Assembly: GCA_019058295.1 (NCBI GenBank)
Contig: JAHPZI010000008.1
Coordinates: 1-64,000, forward strand
DNA length: 64,000 nucleotides
Direction: 5' to 3'
Source of the DNA: Promethearchaeota archaeon
GTDB taxonomy: Archaea > Asgardarchaeota > Lokiarchaeia > Sigyniarchaeales > SOKP01
Positions within the stretch are counted from its first letter, which is position 1; each line of letters starts with the position of its first letter. Of this stretch, positions 1 through 8,943 are shown one piece after another. The notes below the pieces were generated by a model. The model was not told the origin of the DNA. It worked only from the letters and a program-made list of their open reading frames with translations, and ran no database searches. The position numbers and the translations under genes were made by a program.

Positions 1-136
1 ATGACCTTAGGAAAGTATTTTAAAATTATTTATTCATCAAAGGGTTTAAAGGCTAGAATTATAAATATTTTAAAATTTAAGTTTGACAGAAATTTAACCC
101 GTGAATTATATCATTTAAAAGCTTTCTACAGACAGT

Positions 137-1030
137 CTAAATATTTTTAAGATTTAATTTCTTTGTCAATTCTTTATATCTTGAGCGAAGGGTTACTTCT
201 GTGACTCCTATTGTTTTAGCAATTTGATTTTGTGTCACTTTTTTGTCTTTAATCTTACATGCTAAATAAAGAGCTCCAGCAACTATTCCTTTCGGATCTT
301 TTCCACTAGTATTTAAATTAGATTTAAATGCTTTTAAAAGCCTGAGCGTAATTTTTTCTACCTCGGCATCTAATCCCATTTCTACAATAAATTTGGGTAC
401 AAGAGCGATTGGATCTGTATTCGGTACTTTTAATTCTAATTCTCTTATTAAAGCGCTATAACATCTTCTTACTTCCTTAGCTTCTACCGAAGCTTCGTCT
501 ATGACTTCTTGAAGTGTTCTTGGAAGCTTCACCATTCTTATAGCAAAATATATACATGCTGCGATCATTCCGTTAATGGATCTACCTTTAAGCAATTTCT
601 TTTCAAAAGCTCTTCTATAAAGATGCATAGCTTCTAATTTAATATAATCAGGTAAATTCAAATTGGTACATATCCTTTTTAATTCAGTAGTAGCGATTAA
701 AAGGTTTCTTTTTTGCCATGATATTCGAGTGTCCCATTTAGCAGCTCTTTTTAAATCTGGATTAATGATATTTTTATTGTCTATGACTGTAGTAAATCCC
801 ATGTCGGGCAATAAACTTGAAATGGGAGCTCCAGTGGTTTCTCTTTGATTTTTTTCCAGCAAAGTGAAAGCCCTTCTTCCGCTATGAGAGAAATCTATTG
901 ATCTTTCATCTACAACTAAACCACATTCCCCACATATTATATCCCCATTTTCAGGAAGGGAAATAATTTGTCCCCCACACTCGGGACATGTCTTAATATT
1001 TTTATTTATATCTGAAAGCGTAATTATAAT
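137..1030 (-). CDS. tfb: Transcription initiation factor TFB (TFIIB homologue), non-canonical start
   Basis: Archaeal TFB recruits RNA polymerase to the TATA box/TBP complex. The reading frame codes, in order, an N-terminal zinc ribbon (CPECGG about 977-988 and CGECG about 923-934), a B-finger/linker (DFSHSGRR, NQRETTGAP) and two cyclin-like core repeats ending in the usual second-repeat helix (VTEVTLRSRYKEL). An ATG/GTG/TTG-only gene call would start at a TTG (862) and lose the zinc ribbon. The frame stays open back to the dnaJ stop (1043-1045) but has no ATG, GTG or TTG upstream of that point. GGAG (1040-1043) and GGTGAT (1031-1036) sit at normal spacing before ATT 1028-1030 and ATT 1022-1024, so I place the start there. 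About 297 residues, the usual TFB length. It is the last gene of grpE-dnaK-dnaJ-tfb and its ribosome site overlaps the dnaJ stop. An assembly indel near the start is the alternative. Confidence 0.9.
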   Translation of the reverse strand: MIITLSDINKNIKTCPECGGQIISLPENGDIICGECGLVVDERSIDFSHSGRRAFTLLEKNQRETTGAPISSLLPDMGFTTVIDNKNIINPDLKRAAKWDTRISWQKRNLLIATTELKRICTNLNLPDYIKLEAMHLYRRAFEKKLLKGRSINGMIAACIYFAIRMVKLPRTLQEVIDEASVEAKEVRRCYSALIRELELKVPNTDPIALVPKFIVEMGLDAEVEKITLRLLKAFKSNLNTSGKDPKGIVAGALYLACKIKDKKVTQNQIAKTIGVTEVTLRSRYKELTKKLNLKNI

Positions 1031-1045
1031 ATCACCATACTCCTA
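1031..1045 (-). promoter_or_regulatory. Ribosome-binding site of tfb overlapping dnaJ stop
   Basis: On the minus strand the dnaJ stop TAG runs straight into GGAG and then GGTGAT, both complementary to the archaeal anti-Shine-Dalgarno. The only ATG here (1036-1038) opens a four-codon frame that stops at TAA. The TFB frame has ATT/ATA codons at the expected spacing. This decides the start and suggests translational coupling to dnaJ. Confidence 0.55.
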
Positions 1046-2053
1046 TAAACCTGTTTGTTTTAATTTATCTAATAATTCTTTTTGAGTCTTATTTAATCTA
1101 TTTGGAACTTTAATTTTTATTTCCACTAAAAGACAGCCTCTTTCATTAGAATTAATTTTATAAAATCCTTGATTTTTTAATCTTAATACTGAAGAATCAT
1201 GAGTTCCTTCTGGTACGGTGACGTTTAGATTTTTTTCTATACCAGGTACTTGTATTTTACCTCCAAGTACCGCCGTGGTAAATGGAATCTCTTGGACAAC
1301 ATATAAATCATCATCCTTCCTTTTAAATATAGGATGTTTTTTTACATGAATTGAAATATATAAATCTCCTGAAGCACCTCCATTTTCTCCAGGCATTCCT
1401 TTTCCTTTAAGACGTAATTTCTGATCATCTCTAATACCTCTCGGGATCCTAACTTTCAATTTTTGAGTTTGACCAGAGACAGGATCTCTATACTGAATTC
1501 TTCTTTCTCCACCATTAAAGGCATCCATAAAATTAATTTCCATATCATAACGCAAATCATCACCTTCTCTTGGTGCATTCCTAAATGGACTTGATCTAGC
1601 TCTCGTGCTCCCTCCTCTATTGGAAAACACATCAAAAATATCGCCTAAATCATTAAAAAAGTCAAAACCACCCGAACCACTTCGAGAATTTTTATGGTTA
1701 CCAAATATTTCATTAAAATCAAATCCTCCAGGTGCTCCCGAGGTTGAATAATAATAGGTTGTTCCGTCTGGCGATCGATATCCTTGTCCACCTTGCGGAG
1801 ATCCTCCACCCCATTGCTGATATGAAGTAGGATCACCATCAACTACTCCAAATTTATCGTACATTTCTCTTTTCTTATCATCATTTAAAATACTATACGC
1901 TTCGTTTATTTCTTTAAATTTTTCACCAGATTTAGGTTCATCCGGATTTACATCAGGATGATATTTTCGAGCCATTTTACGAAATGCTCTTTTGATTTCT
2001 TCCTTTGAAGCGTTCTTATTTATTCCCAATATTTTATAATAATCTTTTGCCAT
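1043..2053 (-). CDS. dnaJ: DnaJ/Hsp40 co-chaperone, type II (no zinc finger)
   Basis: J-domain protein that delivers substrates to DnaK and triggers its ATPase. J-domain at residues 1-68 with the HPD signature at 32-34, then a Gly/Phe/Ser-rich linker (about 75-165), then the two C-terminal beta-domains (about 170-325; [30 protein letters not shown]). The four CxxCxGxG zinc repeats of type I DnaJ are absent, so it is DjlB/CbpA-like; 336 residues is normal for that class. The start ATG at 2051-2053 is right for the J-domain. It lies 73 bp downstream of dnaK on the same strand. Its stop codon overlaps the ribosome site of tfb. Confidence 0.96.
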   Translation of the reverse strand: MAKDYYKILGINKNASKEEIKRAFRKMARKYHPDVNPDEPKSGEKFKEINEAYSILNDDKKREMYDKFGVVDGDPTSYQQWGGGSPQGGQGYRSPDGTTYYYSTSGAPGGFDFNEIFGNHKNSRSGSGGFDFFNDLGDIFDVFSNRGGSTRARSSPFRNAPREGDDLRYDMEINFMDAFNGGERRIQYRDPVSGQTQKLKVRIPRGIRDDQKLRLKGKGMPGENGGASGDLYISIHVKKHPIFKRKDDDLYVVQEIPFTTAVLGGKIQVPGIEKNLNVTVPEGTHDSSVLRLKNQGFYKINSNERGCLLVEIKIKVPNRLNKTQKELLDKLKQTGL

Positions 2054-2126
2054 ATTTTACAACCTTTTTCTTGTTATCTTGAAAAATTAAAAAAAAATAA
2101 TTAATTAAAAAAAAAACTCATTTAAT

Positions 2127-4040
2127 TTATTCATACTCAGCGTCTACCACATCATCTTGTCCCGTAGCTCTTCGGAATTTTTCTTCTTCAATCTCATCTT
2201 GCGTCTTACCTTGATAATCATAAGATGCGCCTGGCATGTCACCCATTCCACCAGGTGGAGCACCTTGATATCCACCAGTATATGCACCTTGACCTGGTTG
2301 TTGTCCGTACATTCTTGCTGAAACATCATGTAAAGCAGTTTGTAATGCTTCCATAGAACTCTTAATTCTATTAACATCATTAGTCTCCATTGCACTTCTA
2401 AGATCTGAGATTTTATCTAGTATACTAGTTTTCAGATCACCAATTACAGCTTCATTTTCCTTCAATAATTTCTCTGTCTGATAGATTAATGCTTCGGCGT
2501 GATTCTTCGCCTCAGTTAATTCTTTGAATTTAGTGTCTTCTTCAGCATTTCTCTCAGCTTCTCGAACTTTTTGTTCAATTTCAGCATCAGACATTTTAGT
2601 AGAAGCGGTAATCGTTATTGACTGACTTCTTCCAGTTCCCTTATCTTTTGCAGATACATTTAAAATACCATTTTGATCGATATCAAATGACACTTCAATT
2701 TGAGGTACGCCTCGTGGTGCTGGTGGAATTCCAGTTAAATGAAATTTGCCTAGTGTTATATTGTCCGCAGCTCTTGGGCGTTCTCCTTGTAATACATGAA
2801 TCTCGACTGCAGGTTGATTATCTGCAGCTGTTGAGAAAACTTCTGTTTTGGCAGTAGGAATTGTAGTATTTCGCTCGATTAACCTTGTAAATACCCCACC
2901 TAAAGTTTCAACACCTAATGATAAGGGGGTGACATCTAGCAAGAGTAAATCTTTGACTTCACCAGTTAAAACTCCTCCTTGTACAGAAGCACCTAACGCA
3001 ACGCATTCCATTGGATCAATACTTCGCTCAGGTTTAGTCCCTAAAAATTGCTCAAATTTTGCTTGTACACTTGGCATTCTTGTAGGTCCACCAACTAAAA
3101 TTACCTTATCGACTTCCCCTTTTTTCATTCCAGCATCTCTTATTGCCTTCTGAATTGGAGCCTCTAATCTTTTCAATACTGGGTCAATTAGTTGCTCTAA
3201 TTTTGCTCGTGTTAATGTCATATTGAGATGTTTAGGACCAGCATCAGTTGCAGAAATATAGGGTAAATTAATATCTGTGTTTACGGCAGTTGAAAGCTCA
3301 ATTTTAGCAATTTCCGCAGCTTCTCTAATTCTTTGCATTGCCATTGAATCTGAACGTAAATCTACTCCTTCTTTAGTCTTGAATTCGTCAGCGATATAGT
3401 CGACTAAAATTCTATCCATATCAGTTCCGCCTAATTGAGTATCTCCAGCTGTAGAAATGACTTCAAATACCTGATTGTCCATTTCCATTATAGTGACATC
3501 AAAAGTACCTCCACCAAGATCTAATACAGCAATTTTTAAGTGAGCCTCCTTCTTATCTAAACCATATGCAACAGCTGCAGCAGTGGGTTCGTTAATTAAA
3601 CGCTTAACATTTAATCCTGCGATCCTTCCTGCATCTTTCGTCGCCTGTCTTTGATTGTCATTAAAGTACGCTGGTACTGTAATTATCGCATCTGTGACTT
3701 CTTCACCTAAATACGCACTCGCATCTTCCTTAATTTTTCTTAAAATCATTGCCGAGATTTCTTGTGGTGTGTAATCCTTGCCATCAATAGTGACCTTGTA
3801 AGAAGTTCCCATCTTTCGTTTAATTGCAGTAATAGTTCTATCTGGATTTGAGATTGCTTGACGTCTTGCGGGTTCTCCGACTAATCTTTGACCATCCTTT
3901 GTGAAAGCTACCACTGATGGAAATGCTTTGCCTCCTAGGGTATTGCCTTCAGCACTAGGAATTATTTCTGGTTTACCTCCTGTCAATACAGCGGCTGCTG
4001 AGTTTGAAGTTCCTAAGTCAATTCCAATTATTTTTCCCAT
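2127..4040 (-). CDS. dnaK: Chaperone DnaK (Hsp70)
   Basis: ATP-dependent Hsp70 chaperone. The N-terminal nucleotide-binding domain (about 1-365) begins [14 protein letters not shown] and has the phosphate-2 signature [12 protein letters not shown] and the adenosine motif [13 protein letters not shown]. The linker [13 protein letters not shown] leads into the substrate-binding domain, a helical lid and a Gly/Pro-rich tail ending DDVVDAEYE, close to bacterial DnaK. 637 residues is standard. GGAGTGAT lies 5-9 bases before the ATG. Second gene of grpE-dnaK-dnaJ-tfb. Archaeal DnaK systems are known to have come from bacteria. Confidence 0.98.
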   Translation of the reverse strand: MGKIIGIDLGTSNSAAAVLTGGKPEIIPSAEGNTLGGKAFPSVVAFTKDGQRLVGEPARRQAISNPDRTITAIKRKMGTSYKVTIDGKDYTPQEISAMILRKIKEDASAYLGEEVTDAIITVPAYFNDNQRQATKDAGRIAGLNVKRLINEPTAAAVAYGLDKKEAHLKIAVLDLGGGTFDVTIMEMDNQVFEVISTAGDTQLGGTDMDRILVDYIADEFKTKEGVDLRSDSMAMQRIREAAEIAKIELSTAVNTDINLPYISATDAGPKHLNMTLTRAKLEQLIDPVLKRLEAPIQKAIRDAGMKKGEVDKVILVGGPTRMPSVQAKFEQFLGTKPERSIDPMECVALGASVQGGVLTGEVKDLLLLDVTPLSLGVETLGGVFTRLIERNTTIPTAKTEVFSTAADNQPAVEIHVLQGERPRAADNITLGKFHLTGIPPAPRGVPQIEVSFDIDQNGILNVSAKDKGTGRSQSITITASTKMSDAEIEQKVREAERNAEEDTKFKELTEAKNHAEALIYQTEKLLKENEAVIGDLKTSILDKISDLRSAMETNDVNRIKSSMEALQTALHDVSARMYGQQPGQGAYTGGYQGAPPGGMGDMPGASYDYQGKTQDEIEEEKFRRATGQDDVVDAEYE

Positions 4041-4069
4041 TTTATATCACTCCTTTTTATTTTTTTTGT

Positions 4070-4750
4070 TTAATTTTTTTGATTTTTTTCTAAATTTTGT
4101 AAATCTGATTTTTTTGATATTTTGACCTTCGCAGGCCTTAAAACATTGTTATTAAAAAAATAACCTTTATCTATTTCTTCTATTATCGTATTCTCAGGGA
4201 GATCATCCCTCACTTCGACCATCATTGCTTCTTGTTTGTATGGATCGAATTTTTCTCCCTCGCAATTCATCGGTCTGACACCTTCTTCTTCAAGCAGTTT
4301 TTCAAAATTTTTAACTAATAATTCAAAACCTTTCTTCATTGATTCTCCATTCTCAATTACTTCTAAAATATTTAAAGCTCGAATTAAATCATCATAATGC
4401 TGAATTAATTTTTTAAGAATCTTCTCTGTAACTAATGTTTTATATCGTTCATTTTCCCTTTTTGTCCTTTTCTGATAATTCTCAAAGTCAGCGCGGACTC
4501 TGAGAAGTGAGTTTAAAAATTCCTTATTATCTTCTTCTAACTGCTTAAGTTTTCTCGAATCATCCTTGAGATCGTCTATTTCCTTTAACAATTCGTCATT
4601 TTTAGTCTTTATTCGCTTATGTTCCTCAGCAAGTAATTCATATTTCTGAATCAAATTATTATAATCTTCAATTGTAACTCTATCTGATGATCTTCGATTA
4701 AAACCATCTTCTTTTATAAAACTATCAAAATAATCTTCGATTGATACCAT
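4070..4750 (-). CDS. grpE: Nucleotide exchange factor GrpE
   Basis: Exchanges ADP for ATP on DnaK. The first about 45 residues are charged and variable. Residues about 45-105 form the long dimerising helix (AEEHKRIKTKNDELLKEIDDLK), followed by the GrpE head with the family motif FENYQKRTKRENERY, then GFELLVKNFEKLLEEEGV and the beta-domain motif FDPYKQEAMM. 226 residues is slightly long for the family because of the N-terminus. First gene of the operon, 29 bp before dnaK. The promoter region upstream carries a TATA box and a perfect palindrome. Confidence 0.96.
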   Translation of the reverse strand: MVSIEDYFDSFIKEDGFNRRSSDRVTIEDYNNLIQKYELLAEEHKRIKTKNDELLKEIDDLKDDSRKLKQLEEDNKEFLNSLLRVRADFENYQKRTKRENERYKTLVTEKILKKLIQHYDDLIRALNILEVIENGESMKKGFELLVKNFEKLLEEEGVRPMNCEGEKFDPYKQEAMMVEVRDDLPENTIIEEIDKGYFFNNNVLRPAKVKISKKSDLQNLEKNQKN

Positions 4751-4807
4751 TTTATTATATCTCCATTATTTTTTCATTTATTATCATATCAATTTTTTAA
4801 TTTTTTG

Positions 4808-4815
4808 TTTATAAA
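4808..4815 (-). promoter_or_regulatory. Probable TATA box of grpE-dnaK-dnaJ-tfb
   Basis: TTTATAAA lies 58-65 bases upstream of the grpE start on the minus strand, leaving room for a short leader. It reads the same on both strands, so orientation is inferred from the operon. Confidence 0.45.
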
Positions 4816-4839
4816 TCCAATTTTTTCAATGTTTTCGAT

Positions 4840-4856
4840 GTCAACCGACGGTTGAC
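4840..4856. promoter_or_regulatory. Palindromic operator candidate upstream of the heat-shock operon
   Basis: GTCAACCG-A-CGGTTGAC is a perfect 8+8 inverted repeat, 25 bp upstream of the TATA box. A third half-site (TTGTCAA, 4867-4873) follows, so TTGAC-type half-sites occur three times in 34 bp. The position fits a transcription-factor site controlling the chaperone operon. It does not match the bacterial CIRCE element. Confidence 0.55.
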
Positions 4857-5125
4857 AAATAATCAATTGTCAAATTAATATTGTAAAACTACCTATTTAA
4901 ATGCTTCGTTTTTTGAAAAAATAAGCTTTGAAGCCCTAAACTAATAAAAATTAAAAATTTTAAAAAAAAAATTTACAAATTATTTGTTTAAAAAAATTCG
5001 AAATCCAAGATTTTATAGAACAAAAATCGATACTAAAGATGATTAAAACTTGAATATCATTATTTTTCTGTTCATCTTAAACTTTTTTAATTGTATACAA
5101 TTATCGAATTAAACTTGAAATATTT

Positions 5126-5144
5126 AGAAATAGTATACATTTCT
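5126..5144. promoter_or_regulatory. Inverted repeat before first acyltransferase gene
   Basis: AGAAAT-AGTATAC-ATTTCT lies 8 bp before the ATG. The same element at the same distance precedes the neighbouring paralogue (6349-6366), and AAATATTTAGAAAT is identical in both leaders. A repressor site or a duplicated promoter element is likely. Confidence 0.45.
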
Positions 5145-5152
5145 GTAGTACG

Positions 5153-6259
5153 ATGAAAAGATTTAAGACTATTGATACTGCTCGTGGAATGGCCATTTTT
5201 GGAATGGTGGTTGGACATATGCTTAATTGGTGGTTAACTGAGGCGGATTTATGGATATATCTAGTTTACTATATAATTTTGGCGCCCCTTGGAGTTTCTG
5301 CTTTTTTATTTATTTCAGGAGCAAGTACCACTTTAGCTTATAGAAAAAGGCTTATGTTGCTTAATGAATCAGATGAATTTAATATGCAAACAGTCAGGAA
5401 TGTGTTTATGTTAAGAGCATTAATTCTCCTGGGTATTGCTTTAATTTATAATATTGTAGGAGCTTTTCTAATATTTGAAGATCTTACATGGATTTGGGCT
5501 TGGAATGTTTTACAAACAATAGCTTTTTCACTTATTATAATATGGCCCTTATTAAAGACTTCAAAAATCCTTAGAATAATTCTTGGGATTATATTATTAA
5601 TTGCTAATCAATTAATTTTTGAATTCCTATTACCCTATCAAGGGCAGATTAATTTTTACGGGATAATATTTTATATTTTATTCAACCCAACACATGAATA
5701 TGTAATTCTACCCTTTTTCTCTATGTTTCTTCTCGGAACAGTATTAGGAGATTTTCTCTTTGAATTAGATCAAATAGAAAATCAAGATGAGAGGAGAGTT
5801 GCTTTTAAAATTCATCTAATCTACTCGTTAATTTTAGGATTTATTCTAATTATATTCGGCATTTTATTTCAATTTCCTAGTTTTTTAGAACATGCTATGT
5901 TTTCATCGATGGTTTATTCATTGGGATTGATCTTAATTATTTTTTCAGTATTAATGATTATTGAAGAACTTGAAATCATAAAGATAAAAAAAAGCCATAA
6001 ATTTTTCTATTATTACTCCTATTATTCCTTTTCTATATATATAGCCCATAATATATTATATTTTCTCTTTTTACGTCAGCTCACCATAATTACAATATGG
6101 ATTCCAATAATTGTGACAATGATTATATTAAGTCTATTAATTAGATACATCCATAAAAAAATAGGACCATATGCATCTATAAAATTTGGCATAAGCGTAC
6201 TTTCTTTTGTAATAATAGTGAGAAAAAAAGATAAAATTAAGCTGATTTTAGCAAATTAA
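5153..6259 (+). CDS. HGSNAT/YeiB-like membrane acyltransferase, copy 1
   Basis: Multi-pass membrane protein (about 10 hydrophobic segments, 368 residues) of the heparan-alpha-glucosaminide N-acetyltransferase/DUF1624 type, which moves acetyl groups across a membrane onto sugars. The N-terminus has the family signature D8...R11-G12...G21-H22-M, where the conserved His is the proposed acyl carrier, followed by FISGAS in the next loop. A second conserved patch near the C-terminus (YYSYYSFSIYIAHN) is aromatic-rich. The substrate cannot be read from sequence; an archaeal glycolipid or surface glycan is a guess. Followed 116 bp later by a clear paralogue in the same orientation. Confidence 0.72.
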   Translation: MKRFKTIDTARGMAIFGMVVGHMLNWWLTEADLWIYLVYYIILAPLGVSAFLFISGASTTLAYRKRLMLLNESDEFNMQTVRNVFMLRALILLGIALIYNIVGAFLIFEDLTWIWAWNVLQTIAFSLIIIWPLLKTSKILRIILGIILLIANQLIFEFLLPYQGQINFYGIIFYILFNPTHEYVILPFFSMFLLGTVLGDFLFELDQIENQDERRVAFKIHLIYSLILGFILIIFGILFQFPSFLEHAMFSSMVYSLGLILIIFSVLMIIEELEIIKIKKSHKFFYYYSYYSFSIYIAHNILYFLFLRQLTIITIWIPIIVTMIILSLLIRYIHKKIGPYASIKFGISVLSFVIIVRKKDKIKLILAN

Positions 6260-6348
6260 AAAATTATGAATTATTTGAGAGTTTAATTTTTAAATTAAGA
6301 GCTATAATATAAAACACAATAGGCACAATATTTAAAAATTAAATATTT

Positions 6349-6366
6349 AGAAATCACAGACATTTC
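6349..6366. promoter_or_regulatory. Inverted repeat before second acyltransferase gene
   Basis: AGAAAT-CACAGAC-ATTTC, 9 bp before the ATG and preceded by the same AAATATTTAGAAAT block as in copy 1. Conservation of the leader while the rest of the intergenic region differs points to a functional site. Confidence 0.42.
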
Positions 6367-6375
6367 GGTCTAATA

Positions 6376-7497
6376 ATGAAAAGATATAAAACCATTGATA
6401 TGATTCGCGGCTTGGCTATGATTATAATGGTAGGGGGGCACATGTTAGATTGGTGGTTAACAGCGGAGGATTATTGGTTATTTTTATTTTTGTATTCATT
6501 TTTAGCTCCTATAGGGGCTTCTGGATTCGTATTCATTTCAGGAACTGTTACCTTTCTATCTTACCAAAATAATATGTTAAAACCTGAAGCTTCAGATAAA
6601 TTATTTAGGCAGAAACTAAGAGATATATATATATTTAGAGCGCTTTTTCTCTTAATAATTTCGTTTATTTATAATATTGTTGGTGCATTTACAGTGTTTG
6701 GTGGTGATATTAGAGCAATTTGGATGTGGAATATCCTACAAACACTTAGTTTTTCATTTTTTATGGCATGGCCATTATTAAAAACTTCAAAAATCCTTAG
6801 GGTAACCCTCGCAATTATTATATTAATTATAGATCAACTAATATTAGGACTCGTAATTGATCATATAGGGCAAGCTAATATTTATGGTTTCATATATTAT
6901 ATCTTTTACTATCCCTTATACTTATATCCAATTCTTCCTTATTTCACTATCTTTCTTTTTGGAACCGTAGTGGGAGATCTTATCCATAATCTTAATCTAA
7001 TAGAAGATATAGATGAAAGAAAAAACGCCTTTAAAAAGAAATTTATTTATCCATTCATTTTATTAGGATCCGTCATAACTATTTGCGGAATTTTATATCT
7101 TTTCCCTAGTTTTTTATATTATTCAACCCTTTCAGCTATATTTTATTCCATTGGTGTATTGTTTCTATTAATTTCAATAACACTTGGTTTAGAAGAATTT
7201 GAAATTTTTAAATTGAAAAAAAGCTATCGATTTTTCTTTTATTACTCTTATTATTCATTTACAATCTATATAGCTCATAATCCTTTGTTTTTTCTATTTT
7301 ATCGTCAATTAACTGTGATTACAATCTGGATAGTAGTTATTCCAGTATTATTTATAATGACAATTTTAATAAGGTATATGTATATTAAATTGGGGGCTAA
7401 AGCGTCTTTAAAGGTAGGGATAAGCGTTGCAAGCTTTCTATTAGCAACAAAATTAGAGAAAAGAAGAAAGAGAAAAATTTTAGGAAGAAATAAATAA
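6376..7497 (+). CDS. HGSNAT/YeiB-like membrane acyltransferase, copy 2
   Basis: Tandem paralogue of the preceding gene. It has the same start (MKR.KTID..RG), D8, R11-G12 and G21-H22, about 10 membrane segments, the same C-terminal YYSYYSFTIYIAHN patch, and a basic tail (KRRKRKILGRNK) that would sit in the cytoplasm. 373 residues. The two copies differ at many positions along the whole length, so the duplication is not recent and both appear intact. Substrate unknown; the family assignment rests on the N-terminal His motif and topology. Confidence 0.72.
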   Translation: MKRYKTIDMIRGLAMIIMVGGHMLDWWLTAEDYWLFLFLYSFLAPIGASGFVFISGTVTFLSYQNNMLKPEASDKLFRQKLRDIYIFRALFLLIISFIYNIVGAFTVFGGDIRAIWMWNILQTLSFSFFMAWPLLKTSKILRVTLAIIILIIDQLILGLVIDHIGQANIYGFIYYIFYYPLYLYPILPYFTIFLFGTVVGDLIHNLNLIEDIDERKNAFKKKFIYPFILLGSVITICGILYLFPSFLYYSTLSAIFYSIGVLFLLISITLGLEEFEIFKLKKSYRFFFYYSYYSFTIYIAHNPLFFLFYRQLTVITIWIVVIPVLFIMTILIRYMYIKLGAKASLKVGISVASFLLATKLEKRRKRKILGRNK

Positions 7498-7523
7498 AAA
7501 AAATTTTATTTAGATTTTTTAAC

Positions 7524-8858
7524 TCAGTCTTTCTCCCAATCAAAATCTAAAGTAATGAATTTCTTCGTAAAAAGATAAGCTATTAAAATAATTCCAGAAC
7601 ACCATAAACCCCAAAGCACATATCCCCATGAAAAATCTTTTCCGGGGATATTAGGTAATCCTAAAATAAATCCTGTAATAAATAAGGCGATTGCTTGAAA
7701 AATATTAAGTAAAATTTGTGGAAATCCAGCATATAATCCTGCCTTTCTTCCTGTTTCTCCAGATTTTACTTCAGCGTCTTCAGCTAAGTCTGCGAACCAA
7801 ATATATGGAAATAAATACCACCCTCCAATAAAAGCTGCGACTATTAAAACAAAAATTATGGTAATTAGAAAGGGTATTTCACCAGGAATAAGTCCTATTA
7901 AAGTGAAAGGAAATACTATGATACCTGTCATTAGGATTATAGAAAATGTTGATTTTTTGCCTTTTTTATCAATAAGTTTTTTCCACATAAAAAGAAAAGC
8001 CGTAACTCCAACTATAAGGCATACAGCAGCTAAATATAAGGTAGTACCTTCCAATTTCAATACAATTGTTACGAAACCCAAAATCGTTGGTGTAATCATA
8101 CCAATAGCTAAAAAAGCAATGGCCTGTAACCAACATACATTCATGAAATTTTTATCTTTAAATACTTTCTTTAAATCATCAATGAAGCTCATCTGAGCAC
8201 CTTCAATTGTTTCTACCGGCAGAATATATGCACACGTATAAAACAAAGCAATTAATAATGATGCAAACGCTATTATTAAGATTATAAATATAAGGTCAAT
8301 CGCTCCCGTTTTTTGAAAAGATACTACCAATGGTGGAAATACGAGTAGCGTAAAAATTATACCAATACCTACTCCAATAAAACCAAATAGATTTTGAAAA
8401 GCGGATGCTTTAGGTCTTTCATTAACTATGAATTGCTCTGCAACCCAAGATTGATAAGGTGTTGTTAAACCCCCATATGAGAATTGAAACATCGCATCCC
8501 ATATTAATATCCATATAAATAATACAATATAACCTGGATTTTGAAGAAATATCATCGGTAATAATGCACATATAAAAGATATTGCTGTTAATGGAGCGAA
8601 AAAAATCATGAAAGGTTTTCTCCGCCCATATTTTGTTTTCGTACTGTCAGATAACCATCCCATTAGAAATTGCCCAGCTGCTATGCTTAATTTTCCAATT
8701 GCCATTGCAATACCTTGCAATAACGGATGAAGGCCATATACTGAGATGTAAAGAAACAAAATCCCGAAATCAACAATATTTAAAGCGATTCCAGCACTTA
8801 ATCTTGGCATTCCATATGTTAAGTACTTTCCAATCGAAGTCTTTCCTTCTGATTCCAT
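7524..8858 (-). CDS. MFS transporter, GPH/MelB-like
   Basis: Twelve-helix secondary transporter of the glycoside-pentoside-hexuronide:cation symporter type. After helix 2 it has the family loop D-S-T-K-T-K-Y-GRRKP, and helix 4/5 carries the PYQSWVAE stretch typical of the group. 444 residues, full length. Such proteins import sugars or related solutes with Na+ or H+; the substrate here cannot be told. It ends convergent with the acyltransferase pair (27 bp apart) and lies 85 bp downstream of pyruvate kinase on the same strand. Confidence 0.82.
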   Translation of the reverse strand: MESEGKTSIGKYLTYGMPRLSAGIALNIVDFGILFLYISVYGLHPLLQGIAMAIGKLSIAAGQFLMGWLSDSTKTKYGRRKPFMIFFAPLTAISFICALLPMIFLQNPGYIVLFIWILIWDAMFQFSYGGLTTPYQSWVAEQFIVNERPKASAFQNLFGFIGVGIGIIFTLLVFPPLVVSFQKTGAIDLIFIILIIAFASLLIALFYTCAYILPVETIEGAQMSFIDDLKKVFKDKNFMNVCWLQAIAFLAIGMITPTILGFVTIVLKLEGTTLYLAAVCLIVGVTAFLFMWKKLIDKKGKKSTFSIILMTGIIVFPFTLIGLIPGEIPFLITIIFVLIVAAFIGGWYLFPYIWFADLAEDAEVKSGETGRKAGLYAGFPQILLNIFQAIALFITGFILGLPNIPGKDFSWGYVLWGLWCSGIILIAYLFTKKFITLDFDWEKD

Positions 8859-8943
8859 TTTTATAGAAATAATTCGGATTATGTATTTTTAAAATTAAAT
8901 AAAATAAAATCAAAAAATCAAAAATATTTTATTGTTTTAAGAA

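Larger units (their letters stand above)
4751..5152. other. 402-bp intergenic region between divergent heat-shock and acyltransferase genes
   Basis: Very AT-rich. It contains the grpE TATA box and palindrome (4808-4873) on the left and, just before the acyltransferase start, an AGAAAT-N7-ATTTCT inverted repeat (5126-5144). I see no coding frame or RNA gene in the middle. Confidence 0.6.

Noticed and set aside
663..848. Frame on the plus strand inside tfb
   Set aside because: Antisense shadow of the TFB reading frame with no ribosome site or domain.
1043..1045. Read-through of the dnaJ stop to make a DnaJ-TFB fusion, since tfb is in the same frame
   Set aside because: TAG is a normal stop, a ribosome site overlaps it, and TFB is complete on its own. 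No sign of TAG recoding elsewhere in the window.
2618..3153. Plus-strand frames inside dnaK
   Set aside because: Shadows of the highly biased dnaK coding strand.
4840..4856. CIRCE-type HrcA operator
   Set aside because: The palindrome sequence and 1-base spacer do not match CIRCE, and no HrcA gene is present.
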